A DNA stretch of 41,645 nucleotides from RHKX01 sp964497825 (GTDB taxonomy: Bacteria; Actinomycetota; Thermoleophilia; Solirubrobacterales; 70-9), in NCBI GenBank assembly GCA_964497825.1, contig CAZCFA010000021.1:1-41645 (forward strand), read 5' to 3'. Positions 27,729-35,429 of the stretch are shown here, in pieces (within the stretch, counting starts at the first letter, position 1; each line of letters begins with the position of its first letter). The notes below the pieces were generated by a model. It was given only the letters and a program-made list of their open reading frames with translations, did no database searches and was not told the DNA's origin. Position numbers and translations under genes: made by a program.

Positions 27729-28675
27729 GCGAGCCGCGGCCCGCGGACCCGCAGCTGTTGTTCGTCGGCGGCACCGGCCGCTCCGGCACCCACGTCTTCT
27801 CGCAGCTGCTCGCCAACCACTCGCGCTACGCGCGGGTCCCGATCGAGGCCCGCTTTCACGTCAACCCGCAGGGCTTCCCCGACCTGCTCGCGGGCGAGGT
27901 CACCCCGGAGCAGTTCGTCGCCAAGCTGCGGCGGTTCTGGTGGAAGCGGATCCGCGCCGGCGAGGTGGCGCCGGTGCTGGCGCGCCGGATCGCGTTCGGA
28001 CGCAAGGTCCGCGGCCTGCACAAGATCGTCGAGCGCGACCGCTTCGACGCCGCCGTCGCCGAGTTCGAGCGGACCGCCGGCGGCGATCTCGACCGCGCCT
28101 GCCGCAACCTGTTCCTCGACCTGCTCTGGCCGCTGGCCGAGCAGGCCGGCAAGCCGGGGCTGATCGAGATGAGCTGCTTCACGGTCGCCGAGGGCCCGAC
28201 CCTGATCCGGCTGTTTCCCGAGGCGAGGATCCTGCACACGGTCCGCGACGGCCGCGACGCCGGCTCCTCGAAGGTCTCCAAGCGGCAGAAGCGCAGCCAT
28301 CCCCGTGACGGCTCCGAGGGCCTGCGCTGGTGGGAGGGGCGGCTGCGCAAGATCGAGGCCGGGGTCCGCGAGCTGCCGCCGGGCAAGCTGCACACGGTCA
28401 GCCTCGACGAGATCGTCGCCGGCGATCGCGAGGCGGTCTACGCCGACCTGCTCGAGTTCCTCGAGCTCGACGACGAGCCCGGAATGCGGCGCTTCTTCGA
28501 GCACGAGATGAGCGCCTCCAACGCGCACAAGGAGCGCTGGCGCGAGGGACTGAGCGAGGATGCCCAGGGGGCGCTGGAGCGGGAGTACGAGCGGACGCTG
28601 CAGCGGCTCGAGCACGAGGGGTTTCACTGCGCACCGGCGCTGCGGCGGGCGTACGAAGCCGCGCCCAGCGCTTGA
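27725..28675 (+). CDS. Sulfotransferase-family protein 2
   Basis: A 316-aa paralogue of its neighbours. FVGGTGRSGTH (about 13-23) and ILHTVRDGRDAGSSKVSK carry the two PAPS-binding motifs. EARFH, LLWPLAEQAGKPGLIEMS, WWEGRLRKIEAG, VSLDEIVAGDREAVYADLL and NAHKERWREGL match proteins 1 and 3. Extra basic residues after the 3'-phosphate motif (KRQKRSHPRDG) differ from protein 1. It overlaps both neighbours by four bases, so the three are co-translated. The acceptor is unknown. Confidence 0.85.
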   Translation: MSEPRPADPQLLFVGGTGRSGTHVFSQLLANHSRYARVPIEARFHVNPQGFPDLLAGEVTPEQFVAKLRRFWWKRIRAGEVAPVLARRIAFGRKVRGLHKIVERDRFDAAVAEFERTAGGDLDRACRNLFLDLLWPLAEQAGKPGLIEMSCFTVAEGPTLIRLFPEARILHTVRDGRDAGSSKVSKRQKRSHPRDGSEGLRWWEGRLRKIEAGVRELPPGKLHTVSLDEIVAGDREAVYADLLEFLELDDEPGMRRFFEHEMSASNAHKERWREGLSEDAQGALEREYERTLQRLEHEGFHCAPALRRAYEAAPSA

Positions 28676-29595
28676 GCGCGACCCCGTCAGAGCTCGTCTT
28701 CATCGGCGGCACGGGCCGCTCGGGGACGCACGCGATGGCGCGGCTTCTCGGCCATCACTCGCGGCTCGCCGACGTCCCGATCGAGGCCCGCTTCCACTGC
28801 AACAAGCGCGGCATGGCGGATCTGCTCGAGGGGCGGATCACGGTCCGCAGCTACCTCGCGAAGCTGCGCGGGTTCTGGTGGCACCGGGTCCGCGTCGACG
28901 GTCAGCCCCGCGGCCTCTACAACCTGCTGCGCCGGCACGAGTTCGAGGCGGCGCTGGAGCGGTTCGAGGCGGCCCACGGCGCCGATCCGATCGCCGCCTG
29001 CCGGGCGCTGTACGTCGATCTGCTCGGCGGCGTCGCCGCCCGCCGCGGCAAGCCCGGCCTGGTCGAGATGTCCTCGCACAACGTCCGCGAGGCGCAGACG
29101 ATCATGCGCCTGTTCCCGGAGGCGAAGCTGATCCACGCGCTCCGCGACGGCCGCGACGCGGCGGCCTCGGTGACCGGCAAGACCTGGGGGCCGGGCTCGA
29201 TCGGGGCGGCGATCGGCTGGTGGGCGGAGCGACTGCGCCGGATCGAGTCCGGGCTGCGCGGCTGCGAGGACGGCGCCCCGTTCTCGGTTCCCGCCGACCG
29301 CTTCCGGCTGGTGCTGCTCGACGACCTCGTCGGCGCCGACCGCGACCGCGTCTACGCCGGCCTGCTCGACTTCCTCGGGCTCGAGGACGAGCCCGCCATC
29401 CGCTTCTTCTTCGGGCGCGAGATGACCGCCGAGAACGCCCACGTGGGCCGCTGGCGACGCCAGCTCTCGGCCCCGGGACGGGTGCTCGTGGGGCGCCGCT
29501 ACGAACGCGCGGTGCGGGCCCTGGAGGCGGAGGGCAACCACGCCGCCCCGAGCCTGCGCGCGGCGCTCGAGCGCGAGGCCGAGGCGGTCCGATGA
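28672..29595 (+). CDS. Sulfotransferase-family protein 3
   Basis: A 307-aa paralogue. FIGGTGRSGTH (10-20) and LIHALRDGRDAAASVTG carry the PAPS motifs. EARFH, KPGLVEMSSHNVREAQTI and NAHVGRWRRQL align with the other two. No ATG or GTG is placed near the P-loop; the TTG at 28672 overlaps the previous stop as TTGA and leaves nine residues before the P-loop, so it is the best start. The stop overlaps the glycosyltransferase start (ATGA). Divergence among the three suggests distinct acceptor positions. Confidence 0.83.
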   Translation: MSATPSELVFIGGTGRSGTHAMARLLGHHSRLADVPIEARFHCNKRGMADLLEGRITVRSYLAKLRGFWWHRVRVDGQPRGLYNLLRRHEFEAALERFEAAHGADPIAACRALYVDLLGGVAARRGKPGLVEMSSHNVREAQTIMRLFPEAKLIHALRDGRDAAASVTGKTWGPGSIGAAIGWWAERLRRIESGLRGCEDGAPFSVPADRFRLVLLDDLVGADRDRVYAGLLDFLGLEDEPAIRFFFGREMTAENAHVGRWRRQLSAPGRVLVGRRYERAVRALEAEGNHAAPSLRAALEREAEAVR

Positions 29596-31121
29596 CGCGG
29601 CCGCCGCGGGTTCTGTTCGCGACCAGCAACGGCACCGGCCTCGGCCACCTGAACCGCGCGATGGCGATCGCGCGCCGGCTCGAGGCCGGCGCCGAGGTCG
29701 GGATCTTCACGCTCTCGCAGGCGGCGCCGGTCGTCGCCGGCGCCGGCTTCGACGTCGAGTACCTGGCCTCCTACCGGCGCCCCGGCTCGGGCAGCGACCG
29801 CGCCTGGAACCTGCGGCTGCGCGATGTCTTCGCCGCGCTCGTCGCCGAGCGCGCGCCCGACGTCGTCGTCTTCGACGGCGTCCACCCCTACCGCGCCGTC
29901 ACCGACGTGCTCAGCCGCCGCGGCGCGCCACCCTCGATCTGGTGCCGGCGGCCGATGTGGCGGCCCGGTTCGAGCTCGGCGCCGCTACGGCGCCAGGGCG
30001 CCTTCGACGCCGTCCTCGAGCCCGGCGAGCTGGCGGCGGCCGGCGACCGCGGCCCGACGGTCGGGCTCCGCGCCGAGGCGGTCCGGGTGCCGCCGATCGC
30101 CTTCCTCGACCACGACGAGCTGCTCGACCGCGACCGCGCCGCCGCCGAGCTCGGGCTCGACCCGAACCGCCGCACGGCGCTGGTCACGCTCGGCCAGGGC
30201 GGCGAGGTCGACGCGGCGGTGGCGCGGACGCTGGCGGCGCTCGCCCGCCACGGCGAGATCCAGGTCGCGGCGCTCGAGTCGAGCCTGGCGCCGGGGCTCG
30301 ACGTCCCCGGCGCCGTCGTCCACCTGCGAGCGACCTTCCCGATGAGCCGCTACCTGCGCGCCTTCGACCTCGCCGTCTCCGCCGCCGGCTACAACGGCTT
30401 CCACGAGCTGATCGCCTTCGCGGTGCCGACCCTGTTCGTGCCGATGGCCCGCAACACCGACGACCAGCTCGCGCGCGCCCGCTGGGCCGCTGCCGCGGGC
30501 GCCGCCCTGGCGGTCGAGGGCGCCGGCGACGGCGTCCTCGCCGAGCGCGTCGAGGAGCTCTGCGACCCGGGCCGCGGCGCCGAGCTCGCGGCCGGCTGCG
30601 AGCGCGTCCGCGCCGGCAACGGCGCCGCCGATGCGGCCGCGCTCGTCGCCGCCGTCGGCCGCGGCGAAGCTGCGGCGCCGCGGGTCCGCGACCGCGGCCG
30701 CCTCAACCGCTGGCTGCGGCTCTCCAGCCACCGCTTCGGCCCGTCGCTGCCGCTCGTCCTCGCGCTCGGCGCCCGCGACCTGATCGCCCACCCGGAGCGC
30801 CGGGCGCCGCGGCTCGTCGTGCTCGCGCTCGCGGTGCCGGCGGCGGAGCTGCTGCCGCGGCTGCGGGCCGCGATCGGCTCCGAGGATCCGGCCCGGGTGC
30901 TGGTCCTGACCGACGGGCTCGAGTTCGCCGCCCTGCGCGGGCTCGGCGTCGGCTTCGAGCTGCTGCCGGCGCCGGCCGGCGAGGCGCTGCCGCGGGCGCT
31001 CGCGATCGAGCGGCTGCGCGCGCGCGTCGCGCTGCTGCTCGCCGGTCGCAGGCCGCGCCGGATCGTCTCGATCGGCGCGTTCGGCGAGGCGCTGTTCGGC
31101 GCCGGGACGGAGCGCAGCTGA
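29592..31121 (+). CDS. MurG-like (GT28-type) glycosyltransferase with extra C-terminal domain
   Basis: A 509-aa protein. Residues 1 to about 355 form a GT-B fold: the N-terminal glycine loop ATSNGTGLGHLNRAMAIARRL and the donor-binding segment SAAGYNGFHELIAFAVPT and then LFVPMARNTDDQLARAR, as in MurG and other GT28 enzymes. It probably transfers a sugar from a nucleotide donor to a lipid or glycan acceptor on the inner membrane face. Residues of about 360-509 form a second alpha/beta region (PRLVVLALAVPAAEL, ARVLVLTDGLEFAALRGLG, PRRIVSIGAFGEALFG) that I do not recognise. It overlaps sulfotransferase 3 and probably acts on the same product. Confidence 0.82.
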   Translation: MTRPPRVLFATSNGTGLGHLNRAMAIARRLEAGAEVGIFTLSQAAPVVAGAGFDVEYLASYRRPGSGSDRAWNLRLRDVFAALVAERAPDVVVFDGVHPYRAVTDVLSRRGAPPSIWCRRPMWRPGSSSAPLRRQGAFDAVLEPGELAAAGDRGPTVGLRAEAVRVPPIAFLDHDELLDRDRAAAELGLDPNRRTALVTLGQGGEVDAAVARTLAALARHGEIQVAALESSLAPGLDVPGAVVHLRATFPMSRYLRAFDLAVSAAGYNGFHELIAFAVPTLFVPMARNTDDQLARARWAAAAGAALAVEGAGDGVLAERVEELCDPGRGAELAAGCERVRAGNGAADAAALVAAVGRGEAAAPRVRDRGRLNRWLRLSSHRFGPSLPLVLALGARDLIAHPERRAPRLVVLALAVPAAELLPRLRAAIGSEDPARVLVLTDGLEFAALRGLGVGFELLPAPAGEALPRALAIERLRARVALLLAGRRPRRIVSIGAFGEALFGAGTERS

Positions 31122-31139
31122 TCGGCCCGCGGCCTCCGC

Positions 31140-31145
31140 TACCCT
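31140..31145 (+). promoter_or_regulatory. -10-like hexamer TACCCT, internal to the cluster
   Basis: It lies 11 nt before the ATG at 31157, in the only real gap of the cluster (31122-31156). It suggests that sulfotransferase 4 and the flippase can be transcribed separately. Confidence 0.4.
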
Positions 31146-31156
31146 GCGGGCAGCCT

Positions 31157-32086
31157 ATGGAGGCTCCGGCCCCGACCAGATCGGGCGCCGCCGGCGGGGA
31201 AGGCGGCGCCGGTGAGACAGCCCCCGGCGCGCGCGCGGAAGCGAGCGGGCGTGACTTAACGCTGCCGAACCTGATCGTGATCGGGGCGCAGAAGTGCGGC
31301 ACCAGCGGCCTTCACTACTACCTCAGCCTCCATCCCGAGGTCTCGATGTCGAGCCCGAAGGAGCTCAACTTCTTCATCGCCGAGCGCAACTACCCGCGCG
31401 GGCTCGAGTGGTACGCGCGCCACTTCGACCCGTCGGCCCGCTGCCGCGGCGAGGCGTCGCCGAACTACACCGCCTACCCCCAGCACCTCGGCGTCGCCGA
31501 GCGGATCGCCGCGGTCGTGCCCGACGCGAAGCTGATCTACCTCGTCCGCGACCCGATCGCGCGGATCACCGCGCACTGGGTCCACAACTACGCGAAGCGG
31601 CGCGAGAAGGGCGGCCTGCGGGAGACGCTGCTGCACCCGAACACCTCCTACGTCTCGCGCAGCCGCTACCACATGCAGCTGCAGCGCTTCCTCGACCACT
31701 TCCCCGAGCGCCAGGTCCTCGTCCTCGACAACCTGGACCTGCGCGACGAACGGATCGCGACGCTGCGGCGGGTGTTCGAGTTCGCCGGCGTCGATCCGTC
31801 GTTCGACCACCCCAAGTTCGAGCAGGTGCGCCACTCGACCTCGCGCAAGAAGCGGGCGACGAAGCTCGGGATGCGGGTCCAGCGCGCGAGCCGGACCCGG
31901 GCCGGCAGGCGGGTGCCGCGCAAGGCCTGGCTGGCGATGGACGTCGCCCTGCCGCTGTCGAAGCCGATCGAGAAGCCCACGAACGTCGCCGAGGCGCTCG
32001 GCGACGAGGTGCTCGAGGTCCTGCACGAGGACGCGGACCGGCTCCGCGCCCAGACCGGCCGCGAGTTCGCCCACTGGTCGGTTTGA
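31157..32086 (+). CDS. Sulfotransferase-family protein 4 (PF00685 / heparan-sulfate type)
   Basis: A 309-aa sulfotransferase of a different branch from proteins 1-3. The 5'-phosphosulfate loop is VIGAQKCGTSGLHYYLSLHP (about 36-55), the typical form of carbohydrate sulfotransferases. KELNFFI and GEASPNYTAYP follow, then the 3'-phosphate motif LIYLVRDPIARITAHWVHN and SRYHMQLQRFLDHFP with QVLVLDNLDL. These are hallmarks of enzymes acting on glycans. The C-terminal 80 residues are basic. The N-terminal 35 residues are low complexity. It is coupled to the flippase by a TTGA overlap. Confidence 0.87.
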   Translation: MEAPAPTRSGAAGGEGGAGETAPGARAEASGRDLTLPNLIVIGAQKCGTSGLHYYLSLHPEVSMSSPKELNFFIAERNYPRGLEWYARHFDPSARCRGEASPNYTAYPQHLGVAERIAAVVPDAKLIYLVRDPIARITAHWVHNYAKRREKGGLRETLLHPNTSYVSRSRYHMQLQRFLDHFPERQVLVLDNLDLRDERIATLRRVFEFAGVDPSFDHPKFEQVRHSTSRKKRATKLGMRVQRASRTRAGRRVPRKAWLAMDVALPLSKPIEKPTNVAEALGDEVLEVLHEDADRLRAQTGREFAHWSV

Positions 32087-34200
32087 GCCCCGGGCAGGGG
32101 CCCGGCGGGAAGGGCCGCAAGAGCAGAGGGGGCGGGGGCCGCAAGGGCAGGCCCGAGCACCGCACCGCCGCCGCCCGCCGGCCCGACAAGGGCGGCGGCA
32201 CCGGCGCCGCGCTGGGCTCGGCGGTGCTGCGCTACTCGGGGATCCACGGCCTCGGGATGGTTGCCGCGAACGTGATCACGTTCGCCTCGACGATCGTGAT
32301 CGCCAACTTCTCCGAGCCGGCCGAGTTCGGCCAGCTCGGCCTGCTGCTGTTCTACTCGGGCCTGCTCACCCTCGTGTTCACGCTGGCGAGCAAGCAGGGG
32401 ACGCTGAAGCGCACCTTCGGCGGCGACGACGACGACGAGGAGGACGAGGAGGAGGACGACGACGATGACGAGGGCCTGTCCGCCGACCCGCGGCACAGCT
32501 TCGGCACCGGCCTGATCACGATCACGATCGTCTCGCTGGTCGGCACCGTGCTCTCGATCGTCTTCGCCGAGCAGATCGCCGACGGCCTGCTCGGCGGCGG
32601 CGCCGACCCGAACCTGATCGTCTACGCGGCGCTGGCCGGCGGCGCCGGCGCCGTCTACCGGCTCGCCTCGATCGCGATCTGGATCGAGCGCCGCCCCTAC
32701 TCCTACATCGCCGTCGAGACCGCGAAGCCGATCTTCACGCTCGCCGCCGTGGTCACGCTGCTGGTCGTCGGGCTCGGGATCAAGGGCGCGATCGCCGGCC
32801 ACGCGATCGGCACGATCCTCGGGACGCTGATGTCGCTGTTCATCCTCCGCGGCAGCTGGAGCCCGACCTGGGACATCCGCGAGGCGGCAGCGATCTATCG
32901 CAAGGGGGCGGTCCGGGTGCCGCTGGTGACCTCGATGTGGGTGGTCGGCTACGCCGACATCTTCCTGCTCTCGAAGTTCGTCGCCCATTCCGATCTCGGC
33001 ACCTACCACCTCGCCTCGAAGGCGGCGTTCCTGGTCGCCGTCCTGCCGGGCGGCTTCCGCAAGGCGCTGCGGCCGCTGCAGAAGACGCCGATGTTCCGCG
33101 CGGTCGAGAAGGAGTACGGCGTCGGCACCGCCCGCGGCACCCAGTTCGGCTACTTCTGGATCATGCTCGCCGGGACGATGCTGGCGACCACGGTGATGGC
33201 GACGGTGATGGTCCGCGTCGCGCCGCCGGCCTACGCCGGCGCGGCGCCGCTGATCCCGCTCGTCGCCGGCGGCCTCGTCGCGCCGACCGTCTACCGGATG
33301 ACGAACAAGTCGGTCAAGTACGCCGACAAGCGGTTCCCGTTCATCGTCGGCGCGGTCGTCGCGATGTTCCTGTTCATCGGCCTGTCGCTGCTGCTGATCC
33401 CCGTCTTCGGCGTGAAGGGGACGCCGCTGGCGATGATCGGCGCGTTCCTGGCGCCGACCGTCTTCGTCTTCCTCAAATCGCAGCGCGGCCGCAGCCCGAT
33501 CCGGCTGCCGTGGCGCCCGATGATCGTCGCTTCGGTCACGGCCGTCGCGGTCGCCTGGGCGCACGCGCTGCTCGATCCCGGCGGGGTCGTGCTGGAGATC
33601 GCCGCCGGCTTCGTTGCGATCGCGCTGTGGGGCGTGCTCTGCGTCGCCCTCGGGGCGATCCCGAAGCAGCACCGGGCGGCGCTGCGCGCGGCGGTCAGGG
33701 GCCTGCGCGATCGCGGCCACGGCTTCGAGCCGGTCGCCGGGCTCGAGGCCCTGACCCCGCGCGAGCGCAAGGTCCTGCGCCGCGCGATCGTCCGCGGCCT
33801 ACCGCCGGCGCGGGCGGCGCGGCCGCTGCTCGACGGCAACGGCGGCGGCGACCGCTCGGCGGCGGCGAACGCGCTGCTGGTCGACCTGCTGCGCCGCACC
33901 GCGGTCGGCGGCGGTGCCCCCGGGATCCCCGCCGACTACGAGCGCAGCCGCCGCGGCGACCGCCTCCGCGACGCCCGCATCGGCGCCTTCCTGTTCGCCG
34001 CCGGCCCGATCGCCGAGCGCGACCAGATCGGCAAGCGGCTGATCAACGACGGCGTCGCCGAGCCCTTCGACCTGCACACGCTGGAGGCGGTGATCGGCTC
34101 GCTGCAGCGCGGCGGCAGGCCGCTGTGGCGAGCCGGCGCCGCCGCCGCCGACGGCCGCGACGCCCCCGAGCTCGGCGGAGGGGTGTGGCAGACCCCGTGA
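32083..34200 (+). CDS. Wzx/MATE-like polysaccharide flippase with acidic loop and long C-terminal tail
   Basis: A 705-aa membrane protein of the lipid-linked oligosaccharide flippase superfamily. It has about 12-14 hydrophobic helices from 45 to about 530, beginning VLRYSGIHGLGMVAANVITF. A cytoplasmic loop (about 114-130) holds a near-pure Asp/Glu run that is rare in the family. The N-terminal 40 residues are Lys/Arg/Gly-rich. After the last helix a soluble tail of about 170 residues (LTPRERKVLRRAIVRGLPP, GDRLRDARIGAFLFAAGP) is unrecognised. The TTG start overlaps the previous stop. It probably carries the glycan made by its neighbours across the membrane. Confidence 0.82.
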   Translation: MSPGQGPGGKGRKSRGGGGRKGRPEHRTAAARRPDKGGGTGAALGSAVLRYSGIHGLGMVAANVITFASTIVIANFSEPAEFGQLGLLLFYSGLLTLVFTLASKQGTLKRTFGGDDDDEEDEEEDDDDDEGLSADPRHSFGTGLITITIVSLVGTVLSIVFAEQIADGLLGGGADPNLIVYAALAGGAGAVYRLASIAIWIERRPYSYIAVETAKPIFTLAAVVTLLVVGLGIKGAIAGHAIGTILGTLMSLFILRGSWSPTWDIREAAAIYRKGAVRVPLVTSMWVVGYADIFLLSKFVAHSDLGTYHLASKAAFLVAVLPGGFRKALRPLQKTPMFRAVEKEYGVGTARGTQFGYFWIMLAGTMLATTVMATVMVRVAPPAYAGAAPLIPLVAGGLVAPTVYRMTNKSVKYADKRFPFIVGAVVAMFLFIGLSLLLIPVFGVKGTPLAMIGAFLAPTVFVFLKSQRGRSPIRLPWRPMIVASVTAVAVAWAHALLDPGGVVLEIAAGFVAIALWGVLCVALGAIPKQHRAALRAAVRGLRDRGHGFEPVAGLEALTPRERKVLRRAIVRGLPPARAARPLLDGNGGGDRSAAANALLVDLLRRTAVGGGAPGIPADYERSRRGDRLRDARIGAFLFAAGPIAERDQIGKRLINDGVAEPFDLHTLEAVIGSLQRGGRPLWRAGAAAADGRDAPELGGGVWQTP

Positions 34201-34419
34201 GTCCGGCGGACCCGTGAGCCCGGCGGACTGCTGCGGATTGCATCGCCCCTGGCCACGCGATTCGCAGTGGAACGACCGGCTCAGCTCCGGACGCGGCGCG
34301 GCGGCCGTGAGCCCGGCGGACCCCGTGAGCCCGGCGGACTCGTGAGCCCGGCGGACTGCTGCGGATCGCATCGCCCCTGGCCACACGATTCGCAGTGGAA
34401 CGACCGGCTCAGCTCCGGA
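34197..34419. repeat. Direct repeat pair with palindromic cores and short tandem units
   Basis: Two 77-bp copies (34214-34290 and 34342-34418) differ at two positions. Each has a 37-nt hairpin core (34231-34267 and 34359-34395; ctgcgga..., loop, ...gattcgcag). These are the reverse complement of the 26.07-26.2 kb family, with a conserved flank (GGAACGACCGGCTCAG). A 15-nt unit GTGAG(C/T)CCGGCGGAC occurs at 34197, 34214, 34307, 34325 and 34342. The region 34201-34554 holds no gene that I can support; beyond 34420 I see nothing notable. Confidence 0.8.
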
Positions 34420-34554
34420 GCGGCGCGGCATGGCACCGGGTCCGCGGATCCGGCCGCCCGCCGGCGCGGCAAGCGCGAACGCGCGCGGGCAGTCGCGCGC
34501 GCCCGACAGGCCGGCGGATCACGACCCGGCCGGCCCGGCGCGCGCGAGCGTCCG

Positions 34555-35082
34555 TCAGGCCCTGCGGATGACGATCCGGTCGGCCTCGACCGTGACCTTG
34601 ACCGGCCGGTGGCCGGCCCAGTGCTCGGCGTAGACGGGGTTGTCCTTGACCGCCGGGTCGAGCCAGAGCCCGTAGCCGTCGTCCTCGCCGTGGTCGAAGC
34701 TCGCCTCGATCGTCGCCCCGGCGCCGCCCCGGCGCCGCCGTCCGCGGCCGCCGCGCCGCCGCCGGCGACGCGGCCGCTCCTCGTCGCGGTCGGGCTCGTC
34801 CTCGCCCGCGTCGTCCTCGCCGTCGTCGGTCTCCTCGGCCTCGGCCTCCGCCTCCTCCTCGGCGGCACGCGTCGCCGCCTCGACCTCGGCCTCGATCTCG
34901 TCGCGGAGGTCGTCGGAGGCGTCGTCCGCCTCGGAGTCCGGCGTCAGGTCGTGGCGGCGGCGGAACTCGCGCAGGTCGGAGGCCGAGATCTCGAGCTGGT
35001 GGGCGATCCAGGCATCGGTGCGCCCCTCGCGCACCCAGGCGCGGATCTGGTTGAGCTGCGATCTCTGGGGCTTGCCCGCCAT
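34555..35082 (-). CDS. HTH-like, Arg-rich conserved hypothetical protein
   Basis: A 175-aa protein of unknown function. The N-terminal 45 residues (SQLNQIRAWVREGRTDAWIA, then HQLEISASDLREFRRRHDL) look like a homeodomain-like helix-turn-helix. The middle is a long acidic helix (Glu/Asp/Ala), followed by an Arg/Gly-rich stretch (RPRRRRRRGGRGRRRRGG) typical of nucleic-acid contact. The C-terminal 50 residues form a compact, Asp/Trp-containing domain ending VKVTVEADRIVIRRA. Together they suggest an RNA- or DNA-binding protein. The ATG at 35082 is chosen because TAGAGT lies 13 nt upstream and the HTH begins just after it. It is divergent from csrA. Confidence 0.7.
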   Translation of the reverse strand: MAGKPQRSQLNQIRAWVREGRTDAWIAHQLEISASDLREFRRRHDLTPDSEADDASDDLRDEIEAEVEAATRAAEEEAEAEAEETDDGEDDAGEDEPDRDEERPRRRRRRGGRGRRRRGGAGATIEASFDHGEDDGYGLWLDPAVKDNPVYAEHWAGHRPVKVTVEADRIVIRRA

Positions 35083-35095
35083 CGGCCGAGGCGCG

Positions 35096-35101
35096 ACTCT
35101 A
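35096..35101 (-). promoter_or_regulatory. -10-like hexamer TAGAGT
   Basis: On the minus strand it lies 13 nt before the ATG at 35082. Confidence 0.4.
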
Positions 35102-35135
35102 CCAGCGGCCGGGGTGGGCGCATGCCCGGACGCGC

Positions 35136-35141
35136 TAGAGT
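35136..35141 (+). promoter_or_regulatory. -10-like hexamer TAGAGT of csrA
   Basis: It lies 75 nt before the csrA ATG. The expected transcription start, about 7 nt downstream, coincides with the foot of the leader hairpin at 35148. Confidence 0.45.
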
Positions 35142-35147
35142 CCCCGC

Positions 35148-35210
35148 GCCGAGCGCGCTCGGAGCTCGGCCACGCGGTCGCCTCGTGACCGCCCAATCGA
35201 GGCCGGAGGT
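35148..35210 (+). promoter_or_regulatory. csrA leader: GGA hairpin plus Shine-Dalgarno
   Basis: A perfect 7-bp stem gccgagc/gctcggc (35148-35154 and 35164-35170) holds loop gcgctcgga, with GGA at its 3' side. The Shine-Dalgarno GGAGG at 35205-35209, 7 nt before ATG, contains a second GGA. Paired GGA sites with one over the ribosome site are the known layout of CsrA-repressed leaders. Confidence 0.5.
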
Positions 35211-35216
35211 CTGCAA

Positions 35217-35420
35217 ATGCTCGTACTGACTCGGAAGACCGACCAGAGCATCATGATCGGCGACGACATCGAGGTCTCGGTCCTCTCGGTCTCCGGCGAG
35301 AAGGTGCGACTCGGGATCGAGGCGCCCCGCGACGTCGCCGTCTTCCGCACCGAGGTCTACGAGGCGATCGACGAGGTCGGGAAGCCCGCGGCCAGCGCCG
35401 AGGCCGGCCCGCCCGACTGA
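35217..35420 (+). CDS. csrA: Carbon storage regulator CsrA
   Basis: A 67-aa RNA-binding translational regulator that binds GGA-containing hairpins in mRNA leaders as a dimer. The sequence MLVLTRK..., then SIMIGDDIEVSVL, KVRLGIEAPRDVAVFRTEVY, matches the family end to end, including Leu4, Arg6 and Arg44, the key RNA contacts in E. coli CsrA. A short Ala/Pro/Gly tail follows. In Gram-positive bacteria csrA usually sits with flagellar genes and fliW; neither is in this window. The ATG has a strong GGAGG at 7-nt spacing, unlike most genes here. Confidence 0.96.
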   Translation: MLVLTRKTDQSIMIGDDIEVSVLSVSGEKVRLGIEAPRDVAVFRTEVYEAIDEVGKPAASAEAGPPD

Positions 35421-35429
35421 ACCGCGCCC

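Noticed and set aside
26325..34200. Recent horizontal transfer of the sulfotransferase cluster
   Set aside because: Base composition and codon style look like the neighbours by eye, and there is no integrase, transposase or tRNA target at the borders. Repeats alone do not prove transfer.
34267..35229. A + strand open frame opposite the HTH-like gene
   Set aside because: It runs through the repeats and is antisense to a gene with a better start, promoter and composition.
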